From positions 104,387,363 to 104,451,362 of the forward strand of contig NC_021673.1 of the NCBI RefSeq assembly GCF_000247815.1: a DNA stretch of 64,000 nucleotides, in the 5' to 3' direction. Source of the DNA: Ficedula albicollis (taxonomy: Eukaryota > Chordata > Aves > Passeriformes > Muscicapidae). Below the pieces are notes generated by a model. The model ran no database searches. It was not told the origin of the DNA and saw nothing but the letters and a program-made list of their open reading frames with translations. Below are positions 1 through 14,179 of the stretch, one piece after another. The position numbers and the translations under genes were made by a program. Within the stretch, counting starts at the first letter, position 1, and each line of letters starts with the position of its first letter.

Positions 1-2697
1 CACAAGCAGTGTAAATGTGAGTGACTGGGTAACAGGCTACTAGATAAAGAGCTAAATGTCCCTCAGGTGGGTTCATTAAAGAGAGAAAACAATCAAAACA
101 CATTTTGGTGCCATTTAAATACCAGGTGCACAGCAGTCTGCAGGTGCCAGAAACACTGACAAGGGTCCCTCGCTGGAACACACAAGAGCTTAAAGGGATG
201 TGTGGCTCTGACAAGTGTGCCTCAGATAATGACAGATATTGGCAGATGTACCCAGACCCTGCTGGAGGGTAATGCAGGGACTGAGTCATTTGCAGCAGGT
301 GCCTGCATTAGGGACAGCCTCATGGTGATTCCTCTAGCAGCAATTAAAACAGTCCTGATGCATAATGCTCCAGGGCAAGAAGCAAGTTCCTAGCACTGAT
401 TTAATGACTATCCAGCCAGTCCTGGTAAACAAACACATATACGCCCCTCAATGATTAATTCATGAAGGCTGTATATCATGTGGCAAATATGTTAAATTTT
501 GACAATTCCTGTTTCCTAAAAATGCAAAACAATTTTCCTCCTTGGCTCATAATGGGTCAACACTCTTAAAAAGTAAAAATAAGAAACCCCTATAAATCTT
601 ATACCAGTGAAATCAATAGAAATAGAAAACCTCAAGGTTGGGAAGGTTATAAAGTTTGCCCTACAGGAAATGCTACCGAAAGTCCATTAAAATCATTACT
701 ACTCAAGGTGGCACAGAGCTTGTGTTAGGGTCTGCAGGACAGATGGTGTGTTTGTAATTTGCCTCCTTGTTGCTGATGATTCCAGCTCTGGGAGTGGCAC
801 AAAAACACCAATGGAGGAGTGAGTGCATTGTTCTGTGGCTCATACAATTTTATTTCCATTAAAGGCTCATTTCAATTTCTGCTCTCTGATCTCACCTATG
901 CTGGCCTCCAGAGAAAGTGAGAACAAAGTCATTTCTACCACTGCCAGAAACAACAAAGCTGCAGATCTGTATCCCACTAAGACTCTTGCACCCTGAAAAA
1001 ATCTCCATGGTGGCACAAACCATTCCTTGCTGCTATGGGAATGTGCTGTGCACCTAAATGCTGTGAGCAGAGGCTGCCAGCACTGGCACCAAGACTTGTG
1101 TCTCCCTTGCTGACATCTGACAGTTCACTCTAATTGGTGCTTCCAAGTACTGACTTTGGGAAAACAGTATGTGGTTTCATGCAGAATGCTGTTTTTGCTC
1201 TCAGGCTTGTTTATTCATACCCTGAAAACATCCCTTTTTAAGTTGTTCGCTTGGGCACTTATGAATGTGTATAAAGCTTTAACAAAGGGGTTTGCTGGAG
1301 AGCTTCCTATTCTTACAAACCCATCCATTTTGAGTTGATACGTGAGCATCCAGCTATTTCTATCTTCTTCCTCACTCAAGGGACTGCATTTTTAAAGCGG
1401 CCTCCATGATCCCTCTTTGTCTCTGCAATTTGTTGTACATGTGCTCCTGCAGCAGGTGTTAATTGCAGTCACAATCCCCATCTTTTTTTACATCTAAAAA
1501 TAATACTGGCACCTGATCTGTTAGCAGGCTTGAGCACACAGATATCTAAATGTTAGGATTTATATTATCAGTTCACAAAGGACATATGGAAGAATAAACT
1601 GAGATTGTAAAACTGGACTTGCTCAAAAGGACTTTTACTCACACCACATAAACAGTGCTCTCTCCTAATGCAAATGCCACAGGGCAGAGGGGGTATCACA
1701 CACTCCACCAGTGTGAAATTAAAAACATCTCTTGAAACTGTGCTGCTCAAACCAAGATGTGTGTGCTTGACTTCTTATTTCAACACTTTGACTTGCAATA
1801 ATTGCAGTAGTTCCCATAAAAGCAGTGGGATTTTTTCCCATATATAATGAAAGCTATACGCCAAATTCCCAAGCAAATTTTCTTGAAAAAAATATCCCAG
1901 ATGAGAACTAAGACAGCAGTGCACAGACAAAGCAGTAAATGAAAAGACTCACTTATTGACAATTGCGTGAAACAAACAAACAAAAAAGGTTCCATTCAAT
2001 ACTTGTTGAAAACAAAATTAGCAATAAAGACCTAGAGTTGGAAGTCTACTTCAGAAGTTACCAAGCAAAGAAAGAGAAGCACACATCTCAACCAGGTAAC
2101 TCAAGCTTTCCTTCACGACCCAGCTCCTGAACATGACCTCCTGATCAACAAACAGTGCACAAATGTGCAACACTAATTTCTTCTATTTTAGTCCAGAAGG
2201 CTTTCAGGAAGGAAAACTCAAACAAACCAGACCAATTTAGACAAATATACCAAGAAGCAATTTCATAGTTTAACTACTTTTCTCAGACATCTGTTTCAGA
2301 ATGACTTCCCCCTTACCTTCCTTAAAAAAAAAAAAAGAAAAAAGAAAAGTCATGATTCCATACCTTGTCCTGCAGCACATTTACTGATTTTCTTAAGAGA
2401 AATGGTATATCTGAGATATGTACAAACATATGACACCCTCCCCTCTTTGTTAGTCTTTGCAGATTCTGCTGTACAGAATGCAGCTTTATCAGTTATTTTT
2501 TCATTGTGCTAATGCTATCAAAGCCAAGCATCCAAGGCATGTTTAAAAATAATTGATAATGAACCTCTCAGAACAGGCAGTCATACATATTTTATGTGCT
2601 ATACTTAGTATGTAAGCACCTTGTTGGTCTGTTATTTAATTTTGAAAAGCAAACACCTTGGATGTCTTTCATGTTTTTAAGTACAAAAGCCACTTAC
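1..2697 (-). other. PTPRM: PTPRM intron, 5' part (cut by window edge)
   Basis: Intronic sequence after the 98 bp exon, starting with the donor gtaagt at 2697. It holds no recognisable exon, RNA gene or intact repeat. An A-rich tract lies at about 2324-2348. Short open frames here have no family resemblance. Confidence 0.85.
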
Positions 2698-2795
2698 CCT
2701 TCCCACTTCTACGAGATTTGTAACCATGATTATGCTGGCTGTGTTTTCATGCCATACCATTCTCCAGAAGTCATATATTGTCTCCTGCATTGGTC
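2698..2795 (-). CDS. PTPRM: PTPRM D1 exon, 98 bp, phase 1 to 0 (DFWRMVW)
   Basis: It completes Gly, then encodes [20 protein letters not shown] followed by [12 protein letters not shown]. It contains PTP motif 5 (TxxDFWRMxW) and most of motif 6 ([12 protein letters not shown], the strand leading to the KCxxYWP motif). The acceptor ends ttattgtttcag right of 2795 and the donor is gtaagt starting at 2697. The next exon should begin VKCCKYWPDD; I looked for it in 1-2697 and did not find it. This is the most C-terminal coding part of the gene in the window. The catalytic Cys, the WPD Asp and D2 lie beyond the left edge. Confidence 0.98.
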
Positions 2796-3350
2796 CTGAA
2801 ACAATAAATCAAATGAAAGGTTACTATCTGAAAGTCTCATGATTGGAAGCTTGTCTCTGGGGAACTTTGTGAAGCCGTGACTGTACACATATATTCATAT
2901 CACTATCATCATATTTTTCATTTAGGGTCAGTCAATTTCTTTTCTGTCATCCTACCTATCTGCATTTAAGTATTTTTCTCCTGAAATAGTGTTCTAAAGA
3001 AAGTTAGTTCTCCAGCACTTAGGTATTTATCTCCATAATACCCAGAAGTGGAATTATAAAAAATGGATACCATCACTCTTTCTTTTAGCAATTGGATGAT
3101 AACCCAGGGAAGGTGTATTTGGAATGAAATGAGCCTCAATGGACTATGTGGCCTTTCCTGGTTTCTAATATTTTTCTTAGTATACACTATCCATCAAATT
3201 AGTCCAGCTCCTAAACTGTAGTTCCTGAAGTGAGACAGAAGTTATAGTTTTTTTGCTGAAGTGTATCTCTTTGCAAAACAGTGGGGAAAGCAGCAAAGAA
3301 ACCTGATGTGCCATGGCAGAGCATCCTCTGCAGTGCCTTCCCCCACCTGT

Positions 3351-3991
3351 GTGCTCTGTTCATGAACACATAGGGCCTCCTCCAGCATCGTACTGAAGCT
3401 GGGTACCAGCTCACAGGAAATGCTACAGAAATGTACAATGTTGAGAAAAAGCACATCTCTCCGCGTGCACCTGGTCTCGCCTGTTTGCAGCCTACATGTC
3501 TTACCCGTGGTTTGCACTGTGCCACCCCAATTTTAAAACAGTGGTTTAAAATCACTGAGCCAATAAGAGTGAACAATATAAACAATAAGCTTAACATCCA
3601 TACTGAATCCATTAGTGAACTGTCACATTGCAGTAAACAATTAGGGGCTTATTTAGAGGAATGACTTAAATCAGCTAATTGGAGAACAAATGGATAACAC
3701 ATCGGCCTAATGTTCCTCTAGTAAAGAAGCCAACACTCTTCAAGCATTACCAAACCATACATTGACAGATTTGGGCAGTTCAGCACCCATATTGTGTACT
3801 TTGAGCTCCCTTTGAAAATAAAATGTTCACTCTGAAATCGAGTATTTGGTGGAAAATATACTAATGTATTATTACTATGTTGTCTTGGCAGAGGGCTTGG
3901 ACCAGATGGCATTTGAAGATCCCTTCCATCCCAAACCATTCTATGACTTTGTGACTCATGATATTATAGGCAAGCCAAAACCAACTCACTA
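3351..3991. repeat. Duplicated segment, copy 1 (about 641 bp)
   Basis: It runs from gtgctctgttcatgaacaca to caactcacta. The same sequence recurs at 4021-4660 and is identical as far as I can read, apart from one missing G (gctgggtacc here, gctggtacc in copy 2). Each copy carries a CR1 3' tail. Matching short open frames in both copies are by-products of the duplication, not genes. Confidence 0.93.
3886..3956 (+). mobile_element. CR1 LINE 3'-end fragment (copy 1)
   Basis: The text ggcagagggcttggaccaga, then atcccttccatcccaaacca, then ttctatgactttgtga follows the pattern of avian CR1 3' ends, including the terminal TTCTATGA-type octamer. It is only about 70 bases, a truncated non-coding tail, as is usual for CR1. 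The family is recognised from memory; the subfamily is not assigned. Confidence 0.82.
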
Positions 3992-4020
3992 AGGGCCTCC
4001 TCCAGCATCGTACTGAAGCT

Positions 4021-4660
4021 GTGCTCTGTTCATGAACACATAGGGCCTCCTCCAGCATCGTACTGAAGCTGGTACCAGCTCACAGGAAATGCTACAGAAA
4101 TGTACAATGTTGAGAAAAAGCACATCTCTCCGCGTGCACCTGGTCTCGCCTGTTTGCAGCCTACATGTCTTACCCGTGGTTTGCACTGTGCCACCCCAAT
4201 TTTAAAACAGTGGTTTAAAATCACTGAGCCAATAAGAGTGAACAATATAAACAATAAGCTTAACATCCATACTGAATCCATTAGTGAACTGTCACATTGC
4301 AGTAAACAATTAGGGGCTTATTTAGAGGAATGACTTAAATCAGCTAATTGGAGAACAAATGGATAACACATCGGCCTAATGTTCCTCTAGTAAAGAAGCC
4401 AACACTCTTCAAGCATTACCAAACCATACATTGACAGATTTGGGCAGTTCAGCACCCATATTGTGTACTTTGAGCTCCCTTTGAAAATAAAATGTTCACT
4501 CTGAAATCGAGTATTTGGTGGAAAATATACTAATGTATTATTACTATGTTGTCTTGGCAGAGGGCTTGGACCAGATGGCATTTGAAGATCCCTTCCATCC
4601 CAAACCATTCTATGACTTTGTGACTCATGATATTATAGGCAAGCCAAAACCAACTCACTA
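4021..4660. repeat. Duplicated segment, copy 2 (about 640 bp)
   Basis: Second copy of 3351-3991, offset by 669-670 bases. The 29 bases between the copies (3992-4020) are a third copy of positions 3372-3400. The junction therefore reads 29-mer, 21-mer, 29-mer, which is a partial 50 bp tandem repeat inside the larger one. Confidence 0.93.
4555..4625 (+). mobile_element. CR1 LINE 3'-end fragment (copy 2, by duplication)
   Basis: The same CR1 tail as at 3886-3956, carried along in the 669 bp duplication rather than inserted separately. The flanking bases are also identical. Confidence 0.82.
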
Positions 4661-5361
4661 GGCAAATAACATCACAACTACAATGTAAATTAGATATGAA
4701 ATTTAAGAAAAAGGTAATAGACTTAACAGACTAAACCTCTTGAAGTTTAAAAAAATTGTATTTATTTACAGCACTTCCAAATTATCATTTTTCCACCCAA
4801 AATTTGTACAGACCATATAAAGAAGCTATGTATTCTCCCCGATTTTATCTATCTTTAAAATTAAGCATATATGATGAGTTTCATAGGCCTCCTTATAACT
4901 TCTGTTTCCTTGTAGGTTTCCTTGAATTGCTTCCATTGTTTATGTAACAGCAGAAAAAGCCATTTAAAACAACAGGAAGCTATGACTATTAGAACACAAG
5001 AAATGTCAGAAGGTCTTAAGAGCAGAATTAACATCAGAATCTAAAACTACAGTTTCTGAAATGACTAAATTCAAGCTGATGTTATGGCTGCAAAACTGAA
5101 CACCTTTCTTTTTCTTCTTTTAATTAACTGCACAGAACAGGTGATACTTTTGTGAGATTTCATTCTGAATTTCAACAAGAGTTTAATCGCTTTCTGTCAT
5201 ACAGAAATTTACAGCAAGTATTTTACTTCTACCTGTGTGCCCTGGATACGTGATACAGTCATGGTCCAAGTGCAATTTTTAATGTCACAGTAATAGAATT
5301 AGTATATATTACAGTGAAAGTTTAGCTTGTTTGTGTTTTAATATTCTAGGATCCAATGTAG

Positions 5362-5561
5362 CTTTCTTTGGCAATTAAAGTCATGACAGCACTGAAAAGG
5401 TTTTGTGCCAGCCTCTCCTACCAAGATAAGGAATCAGAGGATCCCACTCACTGTAGGAAAACTTTCTTTGGCAATTAAAGTCATGACAGCACTGGAAAGG
5501 TTTTGTGCCAGCCTCTCCTACCGAGATAAGGAATCAGAGGATTCCACTCACTGTAGGAAAA
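5362..5561. repeat. Two-copy tandem duplication, 100 bp unit
   Basis: Unit 1 is 5362-5461 and unit 2 is 5462-5561; both begin ctttctttggcaattaaagt. I count three substitutions between the units (gaaaagg/ggaaagg, ccaag/ccgag, atccc/attcc). The units abut exactly. Confidence 0.93.
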
Positions 5562-8500
5562 TACTGTCTCTGTATAGCTTTTTCCTTCCTCTCAAATCTG
5601 AAGCAAATATTCATGAAATTACTATTGCTATTATCTTTCAAGGAGCATAGCTAAAAGTAGGCTTAGGGAAAGTTGGTTTTCCACAGAGTAGTGTAGTGCC
5701 CTGGAAAAAGTTTGCAATTCATAACACATTATTAACATCACACTTGATCAAGGACAAAAAATAATAACACTATTGCTTCAAGAATTCTGGCTTAATGGAG
5801 AAAATCTAGATGGTTTCCCTGCATTCTGTCTTCATAGGACTGTGTGGTGTTTCAATAAATTTAATCTGAGTATATTTTTGGCAATGCTACAGGAAAGGTA
5901 AGGAAAGATCCTCTGTCTACACAGGTCTTGTCACCTTGCAAGAAGCCAGAAACTTTGAGAAACTGTGGGGTGATGTAGCAAGTTTGTTTATGTATTAATG
6001 CAGTTTTCTTTCCCACAAACTCACTTGAGATACAAGACAGTTGGCCCATACATTGTAGCACTCACTTCTTTTTGACAGCTTTGGGATAACCGGCAACAAT
6101 TTAATCCTGATTCCTTTTTTCCCTAGAGACTACATAATTTGTGTTGCAATTTAAGGATTCCTACATTTCAAATCCAGAAATCACAAATTACAACTTTGGG
6201 AAGAGATCTCAAACACTAATTTATTCCTGTAGATTCTCCATAAAGAAAAAAAGATAATAAATGATAAGAAAAAGAAATCTTTAGGAAAAGTAATGTTTTT
6301 TTACAGGGCAGATAAAGAGCTGAGCTATAATAAGTCTTTCAAGCTTGATTCTAAGTGTACCCCTAGAAGAAATGTCATATTCTGCAGTGCAGAGTATGCT
6401 CTTGTCAATCTTACTATCCAAATAAGACAATCATAACTAAAAGTGCTTGACAGGATTTCCTGCTCTCCTTTCATATTCTCACATGTTTTCTTGCTTTTGG
6501 GTCCAATTCTTACATGTAGTCTCTAAACTTCTTTCACGTTCAGGACACCAAAAAACACACTCAAAAAAACACGCCAAAACCTACCTTTAAGTCTCAGAAA
6601 GTAATTCTTCTATATCCCATTTTTCTTTTCATCCTAACATTTAAAAAAATATGTTCTGACATATGAATAAATTATTACTTGCCTCCAGTGAGAATTGAAA
6701 AGTTTTAGAGGCTATGTAGGGTCGTGGGATTTACTGTCCTGAAGAACTGAACAATTTGATTCCAGAGACTCATGGTAGGGGGAGAAAGAGTCTATAATTG
6801 TTCTAAGCATCAGCTCAACAGATGTGTTCACAATAGGCAGAAAGGTTATTCTCAGGAGCTGCCCTCTTGCAGGAGGAGAAGGTCTGAAGAGAAGGTACTG
6901 TGCTACTCAACAGAAAGCCTGTGGCACACCCCATTAGCTCCACAATACAGCACTTGGTATCAAGGATCTCTGCTGTGAAAACAAAGAGATCAGCGACACA
7001 CTGCAACCAGAAGATGAAAAGCAAAGGAAAATAAGAAAAAGAAATCAACCCTCCAAACCCCTAGCTAATTAAATGCATTATTGAAAAACTCAACAGAAAC
7101 AATTGGTTGTATATATTACGACCATTGGTTCTATTACCAGCAGTAGTTAGTTGCTGCTCTGGGAACAAAAACATATTAGGAAATGGAACATCACATAGCT
7201 TTTATGAATGGTTTAGACTCTTAAAAGCTGCTTTTGTAACCAGAGTTTTCTAGCGCCTCTATTTCTGCTTCCTATTGTGAGACCCACTTCTAAACAAATG
7301 GTATTGCCTCTGGGGTATGTGATCAATTTGAATGTGATGAACTAGCCCAGAATATAGGAAAATTGTTCAGGTGTAGGAAATAAAGCAAGCACATGAAGAA
7401 GCAAGAAAAGCCTGAATCCTGCAGCATACATACCACTTACTCACACAGGACTTTTAAATCCATGGGTTGTTTATCAATTTCTAGAAAAGCAAGCAGCTTA
7501 GACAAGGAACAAATAGCTTCTAAAATATTTTTCTAGCATAGAATGTCAAATCCACAAGCTAACATTTGGTCCACCTGAGCATGTTCAGTGATAGATATTA
7601 AAGCTAGAAATGTGCAGAAAATGAACAGATACCCTTAAGCTCCAAAGGCTCCCCAGGGACAGTGCATGGGCAGTGGGAGCCATAAATATGTTGCTGATAG
7701 AGGCAGAGAACTGACAAGAAGCAAGAATTATACCTGCAGCATTTAAATTCCATCTTGAAAAGAGAGCAGAAATACCCCTTACAGTGAGTAGACACAACCA
7801 CACTGCATGAGATGGTGATTATAAAGTGGTCCCTTCACCTACTGGTTACTGCAGTCTCTGGTAGCAATGATAACTGCCTTCACTTTTTACTGAAGCAATA
7901 CCTGCTGCTTACTGCTGTGACTGCCTACAGCTTGACTACTGAAAGACACAGCTAATGTGCCTACTTAGAGGGAGCTGCATTTTAGTCCACATTCTTTTAC
8001 TGTGTACGTTCCCTTCAAAATGAACTTGAGATACAGTGAGTGTTTTTCTATTAAGAGATATGGCTGCATGGCAACAATAACAACAAAAGCCCAAAAGCAA
8101 TGATACCCTTTGCAATTACAGTGTCAAAAGCCCCTAAACCCATTATGTAGCAGAAATTGTCTAAAATAAAAGCATAAAACCAGAGAGGAATAAAATAGTG
8201 GGAGAGGAGACTACAAGGTAGTAGTTTAAAAAGTTCAAGAACTCTTGTTTCCCTAACAAACTTTCTGGGACAGATGTAGCTGTTAGTAGGATAATTTATT
8301 TCACAGGAGGAAGCAAAATTTCAAATTTTCACTGCCAGTCCAGAGATCTGGTAATCCATAAGAACATGTTATCTGCTCTTTTAACCATGCTAGAATTTGG
8401 AGGTAAGTACCCCTTCAGAAGAAGGTATGTGAAAGGTATATAAACTGCAGCTAATTGTCACTTTACTTTAAATGTCACTGACTGCATGCAAAGGAACATC

Positions 8501-11500
8501 TCCCGTAACTGGAATACATTTTTCCCTACTCAACAGGGCAATGTGCCCAAGATTTTACCACCAGGAATTTGCAGGCGCATCATCATGTGACCAAGTTTTC
8601 CTGACTGTTCAGCTCTGTTAGTCTCCCAGTTACCTCATGGGAAGCTCATCACTGGTCAGCAGCTCTGCAAATCTGGACACCTCCTTAGGTAACCAGGTGT
8701 AGGCTAAGGAGTCTTTGAATTGAATTCTGCTTTTTCAGAAAGTAACTTGTCTTCATCTTTCTACCTAAAACAGTCAGCTTACTATAAAGAAAAGGTACAG
8801 ATCCCAGCTGTGCTGACTTAGCCAACTTGCAAGATAAACTGCTGGTTCAGTATTTTTTATAATTCCATGGCCACACAGCAGTACAGCTGTTGCTGAATCA
8901 TCTTCACCTTCCCAAATGAGCTGGTTTCTGAATGGAAGGTACTTTGAAGATCTGCTCAGTTGCTGATAATCTGATTTTTCAGGAGCAGTCTTCACCATAT
9001 GCTTGCTGAATAGTTATGGTAGCATGTGTTGAACTTTCTCTCATGCTTCCAGGAGCTCTTAAGGATTTAATGCCTCTGTGAAGTCCAGAATGAAATTCTG
9101 CTATAAAAACTTCTAAAACTCAGGCAAAGATTATGCAGTCTTTTCTCTCTCAAAATAGGTTTAGACATTTGTCTTCTATGTAACATATATACTTAACTTT
9201 AAAGGTTAAGATATCACTACACCATAGAGGCCCACTGCTCACCACTAGCTATCATAATGCATACAGATCAGTCTCTTGTGTTTTTAGGTCTCAAGAAAAT
9301 AATGATGAAAGAGAATCAGGTCACATAACCTAGAAGTCTTCTAAATGCTTTAATAAAGTCCTCCTAAGTCTGTTCCAGAAAATAAACCAGCACTGAGGGT
9401 AAAAGGTACCACAGTGCCATCCACCTGTTCATTTTCACTGAGGTCTCCTCCGGGCCTATCACTGTTACAATTAGCACACTAAAAAGCAATAGACATTTGC
9501 ACTGGCAAATCCTGGCCATTAATGCTTTGGTGTTACTTAATAATTATTAGTTTCTAGCTGTCATACACATTTTATGCACTAAAGAATCTCAATGAAATAA
9601 ATAAAACCCCTGTAATGAACTGAAAAACAAGTTCTTGCTTTTATCCCTTTATTTCATTTGAATTTGTATTTAATTCCGATGTTGAGTGTGGTGACATTTG
9701 AAAAGCACTTTCTAACTTTAGCCTTAAAAGTATTAATTATTACATAATCTTCAGCAGGGCTATATTGTAATTATACAGCTATGCTGGATTTCCTGATAAA
9801 AATCTTCCTTTTCCTTCCTCTCACCTTGGAAAAAATTTAAATAAAGTTGTGGATGGCTTACCAACAAGGCTTGTTCCCTACATATGTTAGACAAGCAAGG
9901 ATGCCTGAGGCTATGGCTACTTCATGTGAGGTATGGAAAAATTCTCTGCCCCAGTCTTAGAACCTTATTTTAACAATTCTTCCATTGTAGGAGATTCAGA
10001 GATTGCACAGAGAGAAGCCAACTGCTTGCAGAGGCAGTAATGACCTCATAGTCAGCTGAGAAAAGATACCATTTTGTAAGCAAAAATTATACTAGAACGT
10101 AATTCACAAGCAAATAAAATTGTTTGTTTTCTCCTAACACTAGTTTTAACCCAGGCTTCATAACATACCATACATATCAGATGTATCTGAGTTGCAGCCA
10201 GTCTGCCATTTCTTTTTTCGGCCTTTTGCAATGACACCACCTTATAATGCTTACCCCCAAAACACCAGTATGCAGCAACACTGTTCCACAGTAAGTCACC
10301 TCAGCTATACTCAAATGGGTTAATCAGGACTGAGATAGGAATTTGAAATGTGCTTTTCATTATTTCCTTACTTACATGGATTGTCAATAAGAAACAGATC
10401 TGACTGAATCCTGTTAGCTTGACATTTCTGGAGAACGCTGCTTATATAGCAAGCTGAAATGCTTTACTGGGACAAATCCTGCCCAGTGCAGTTACTGGCA
10501 ACCTAGAAGCTTTCTACTGTATCCTTTGCTCTGGAGAAACACAGCTTTCTCTCATTACCAGCCAAGGGACAGCACAGTGAATAGTAATTGGCTGATTTTC
10601 AAGCACAAACTGAATCCTACCTGCTTCGAGCTAGCCAGTCAGCCAGCCCTGCTGCCTGCACACTGCTGTATGTGAAAATTGGCTTTCACAAAATGAAATG
10701 TTCAAAGTGCTTTCAAGTCCCATTAGCTTTCAACAAGGCTTAGGTTACTAAGTGACTGTGGAGCATGTGGAAATTTTATGTATAGCTCCCACGAGACTGA
10801 CCCTTGCTTTGGCTGGCTTTCTATACCACCTACTCCTATATTTAAGGAGTCAGCACTAGACCTCTTACAGAAAGAAGGAAAAGATTGACCTGTAAATTCT
10901 CCACCTCTTTCCAAAAATAAAAAGAAAACAAAAACATTGCTATTTACAATGTACAGTAGTGGGGAGCTGGAGTCCCACTGTTTTATGAAATAATTCAAGT
11001 GTTTCGCAAATAGCCAAAATAAAAACCCCCTCCATTCTGAATTCCCAGTTTAATATAGAGGTACTTAAAAATATTATCCTTTGAGCAATGATAAAACTGA
11101 TTACTTCAGAGATTTTTTTTCCTTTAAAATTGCTCATTTCATAGAACTAGATAATCAGTTTGAAAATGCGTATTTTCCAAGTGTATGCATATTCACATAC
11201 GCATCAACAGCTTCCTAGAGCTGGATAATTTCTCTTGCTGGCATTTCCTCTGATCCTATTTTGCAACAATTCTGTGGCTAGTCTGATGGAGGAATGTGGT
11301 ATTTATTCTCTGGAGTATCACTTGGCATTTTCTTTTCTTTATTGATACAGATCTAACTAGGCTGGAACAGTGCCCACCTCAATGCAGTATTTTGTCTGCA
11401 TTATGGTACTATCTAGAAATCCCAGTCTGGGACTGGAGCTCCATTGCAGCAGAAGTGCACAACATATGAAATGCATATGAAATGGAATACACAAAAGGTG

Positions 11501-14179
11501 TGCATGCCCCTCACAGCCATAAGAAGCCAAACACACCTTGAAAGACAACTGAAGCAAGGTAGGGTTTCAATGAACTGAACAGTCTTGGTACAACACACAG
11601 CAACCACCACATGACAGCTCCTACCATTCCTGAATAATCCTACCTGTTCCTGCTCCATGTTAGTATTTCCACCATTTTCAGAAACAAGTCATTGCTGTAC
11701 TTATTTTAAAGGCTGTGACCACACTTTATTTGTGCACTCTTGACAGGTGCTATTTAAGACATTTTTATACCACTACAGCAAATTCTGCCAGCTAAGTTTC
11801 CATCTAATAAAGTGTTACACACTTATTGATTGACATTTCTCCATGGCTAGATTTCCAATAGCAGCTCAGTTTGTTCTATTTGAACAAAATAAAATGAAAA
11901 TGTCCTATGGCTTCCCGAAGAATAAATAGCACACTTCCACAACACCTTTTGACTACTCACAGAAGTACTGCAGACTGGTAACAGAGGAACCGGCAGCAAT
12001 AGAAATAGTCCAGATTTAAACAGCTAGCCTGAGATGAGACAAAGCTGAATGCAATAAAAGTAGTGTACATAGTACTACTGTCCATTTATGCATCCTTATG
12101 CCACTCAGAAAAGCTGCTTTGATCATAACTTCAGTAAACTAAAAAAAAAACAACATCAAAACAGTGTAGTTGTTGTTTAATGTTCATCCAGTCTAATGAA
12201 GAACTCTTTCTTTCATATAATTTGCTTTCCCCACAGCAGAGATGGTAAGTGGTCTGTTCCCCTCACTAACATCTTCTCACACTGTGTAAATCCAGTCTCT
12301 TCCAAATTCTGAACTACACGTACCACTGAGGTTAGGAATTCCCTAGTGAGCACTTTATGGATTACCTGAATAATGCCAGAGCCTTGAATCTTCACCTCTC
12401 ACCTGTTAAGACAGCACTGCAAGACAGTGGCTTGCAGAGATTGTGCTTCAGTCTTCTATGAAACAGGAAAGCTCTGAATAATGCAATTGTAACTAGAGGC
12501 CTTGGTGTATTTTGCAGCAGTGTACTGGCTAGAGAGAAGTAGGTATCACTCATACATGGACCTTTTTTCTCTCTATGTACTAAAGTTATTTTAATCACTT
12601 AACTATAGTCAAGCACATCAGAAGAATGATAGGTGACTCATCTGGGAACCTGAGACACAGGTACGAACACATTCAGATGGAACAGTATGAGAGGTATTGG
12701 CTCTCTGCCTGAGATCACAGCTCTGACTGAAGGGTTAATCCAGGAGGCTTGAGACCATGGTTCCAACCTGAGCTGTCTCTGTGAGAGCAGTCCAACAGAA
12801 AGTTTCAGTTGCTGAATCAGTGTTTTCTACTAAGAAAGCTGTTTTTGTTTCTAATTTGTGCATTCTTGTCAATAAGCGTGATTTGCATCATGGAAATATG
12901 AATACCTATTAATCACCCATTCTAAATAGCTCATCTGAGCTTGGAAAGACTAACACATAAAGATTTTTTTTTCCTTTTGTAAAAACATGCTGCATCTAGC
13001 ATTTCCAAAACAAAAATCTTAAGTAATTGACTTGTTGGACTGGGTTCTTCATATCAACTTGTAATGCAGAATCAATTTTGATGATGGATGAGAAGTTTAA
13101 GATCATTTTATCCCCTTCAGTAGAAGGTTCCTTAGGGAATGGACAAAAGAAGCTAATTAGTCTTTTGCATTTCTACTTTCTGTTTCCATGTTGAGTCAAT
13201 CATAAGCATCAGACTGTAATAAAATCATCACTCTTCTCTAGCTCAAAAATATGAGTTCATTTTGGCTACTTGTTTCTTTTATTTTTCCCCAAGGACCTTA
13301 TTGTGAAGGAATGTTGCTCATGCATGTGAGTAAGATATTCATATGCTTTATTTTTTAAACTTTTACTGGGAGTTTAAGTGCATTAACATGAACACTTTAC
13401 CTAGATGAACAAACAAGATAATTTAGTCTACATTAAAGCCTAAGTAAAAATGCTATAAAAAACTTCTGTCATAGTTTATTGTCCCAATAAGTATCTCATG
13501 AGTGAGATGTATCACTCACAATGTATTTTTATATTTAAGGGTAGAGAACATCGGTACATTTATTTCTTCCTCACAGAAACAGTCAGTAGCAAACAACAAT
13601 TGGTCAGATCAAGATATGTACAAAAGTCATTAAAATAAATGTGTATTGGATATTTTTCTTTTCAATGTCAAGATAATTATGATTAAAAATCAAATCTGTG
13701 TAACCAAAAACTCAGCACTATTCTTTGTTGTTACTTTTGGGACCACCTGGTTATTTTCACTACTTCAAGTAGGAAAGGGCAATGCTAACCTTTTAATTCT
13801 GTTTTTTCAATATATTCTAGGGGACACTGCAGTATTTGATATACACTGTAAACAAGGAATGCCATTGTAACATGCCAAGTGTATCTGTGCTTAGTATAGA
13901 CACAGTACATCAATATGCTTGCAATAGAACGAGATTTAGAAGTAGCAGGGGGAGTTTCCACAGTCTACATCTGAATATGCAACTGCATGGTAGAATACAG
14001 ATGGACAAGGAAATAAATTAATCCAATAAGCCTGTATCTTTTTTTGCTTTCAAAGGCAGTGCTTCAAAATCACCTGGACTGCCATGTGCATTGGTGGCCA
14101 CGTCAATATAAAGATACAGTTGCCACCAAAGGATATGTAAGAGAGAAAAGACAAAAGATTTCAAAGATTTGGATATGGT

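Noticed and set aside
1..2697. Search for the next PTPRM exon (VKCCKYWPDD segment)
   Set aside because: No matching translation with splice sites was found, so it is presumed left of the window.
3211..4333. Repeated identical open frames (77, 83 and 133 codons) in both copies of the duplication
   Set aside because: Identity reflects the recent DNA duplication, not protein constraint; frames on both strands are equally conserved and none has a motif.
3351..4660. Possible CRISPR-like array because a 29-base motif occurs three times
   Set aside because: The spacing is irregular (620 and 50 bases) and explained by the duplication junction; the setting is a vertebrate intron.
11166..11204. Inverted repeat atgcgtat / atacgcat with a 23-base loop
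   Set aside because: Eight-base arms in AT-rich DNA are expected by chance, and there is no supporting context.
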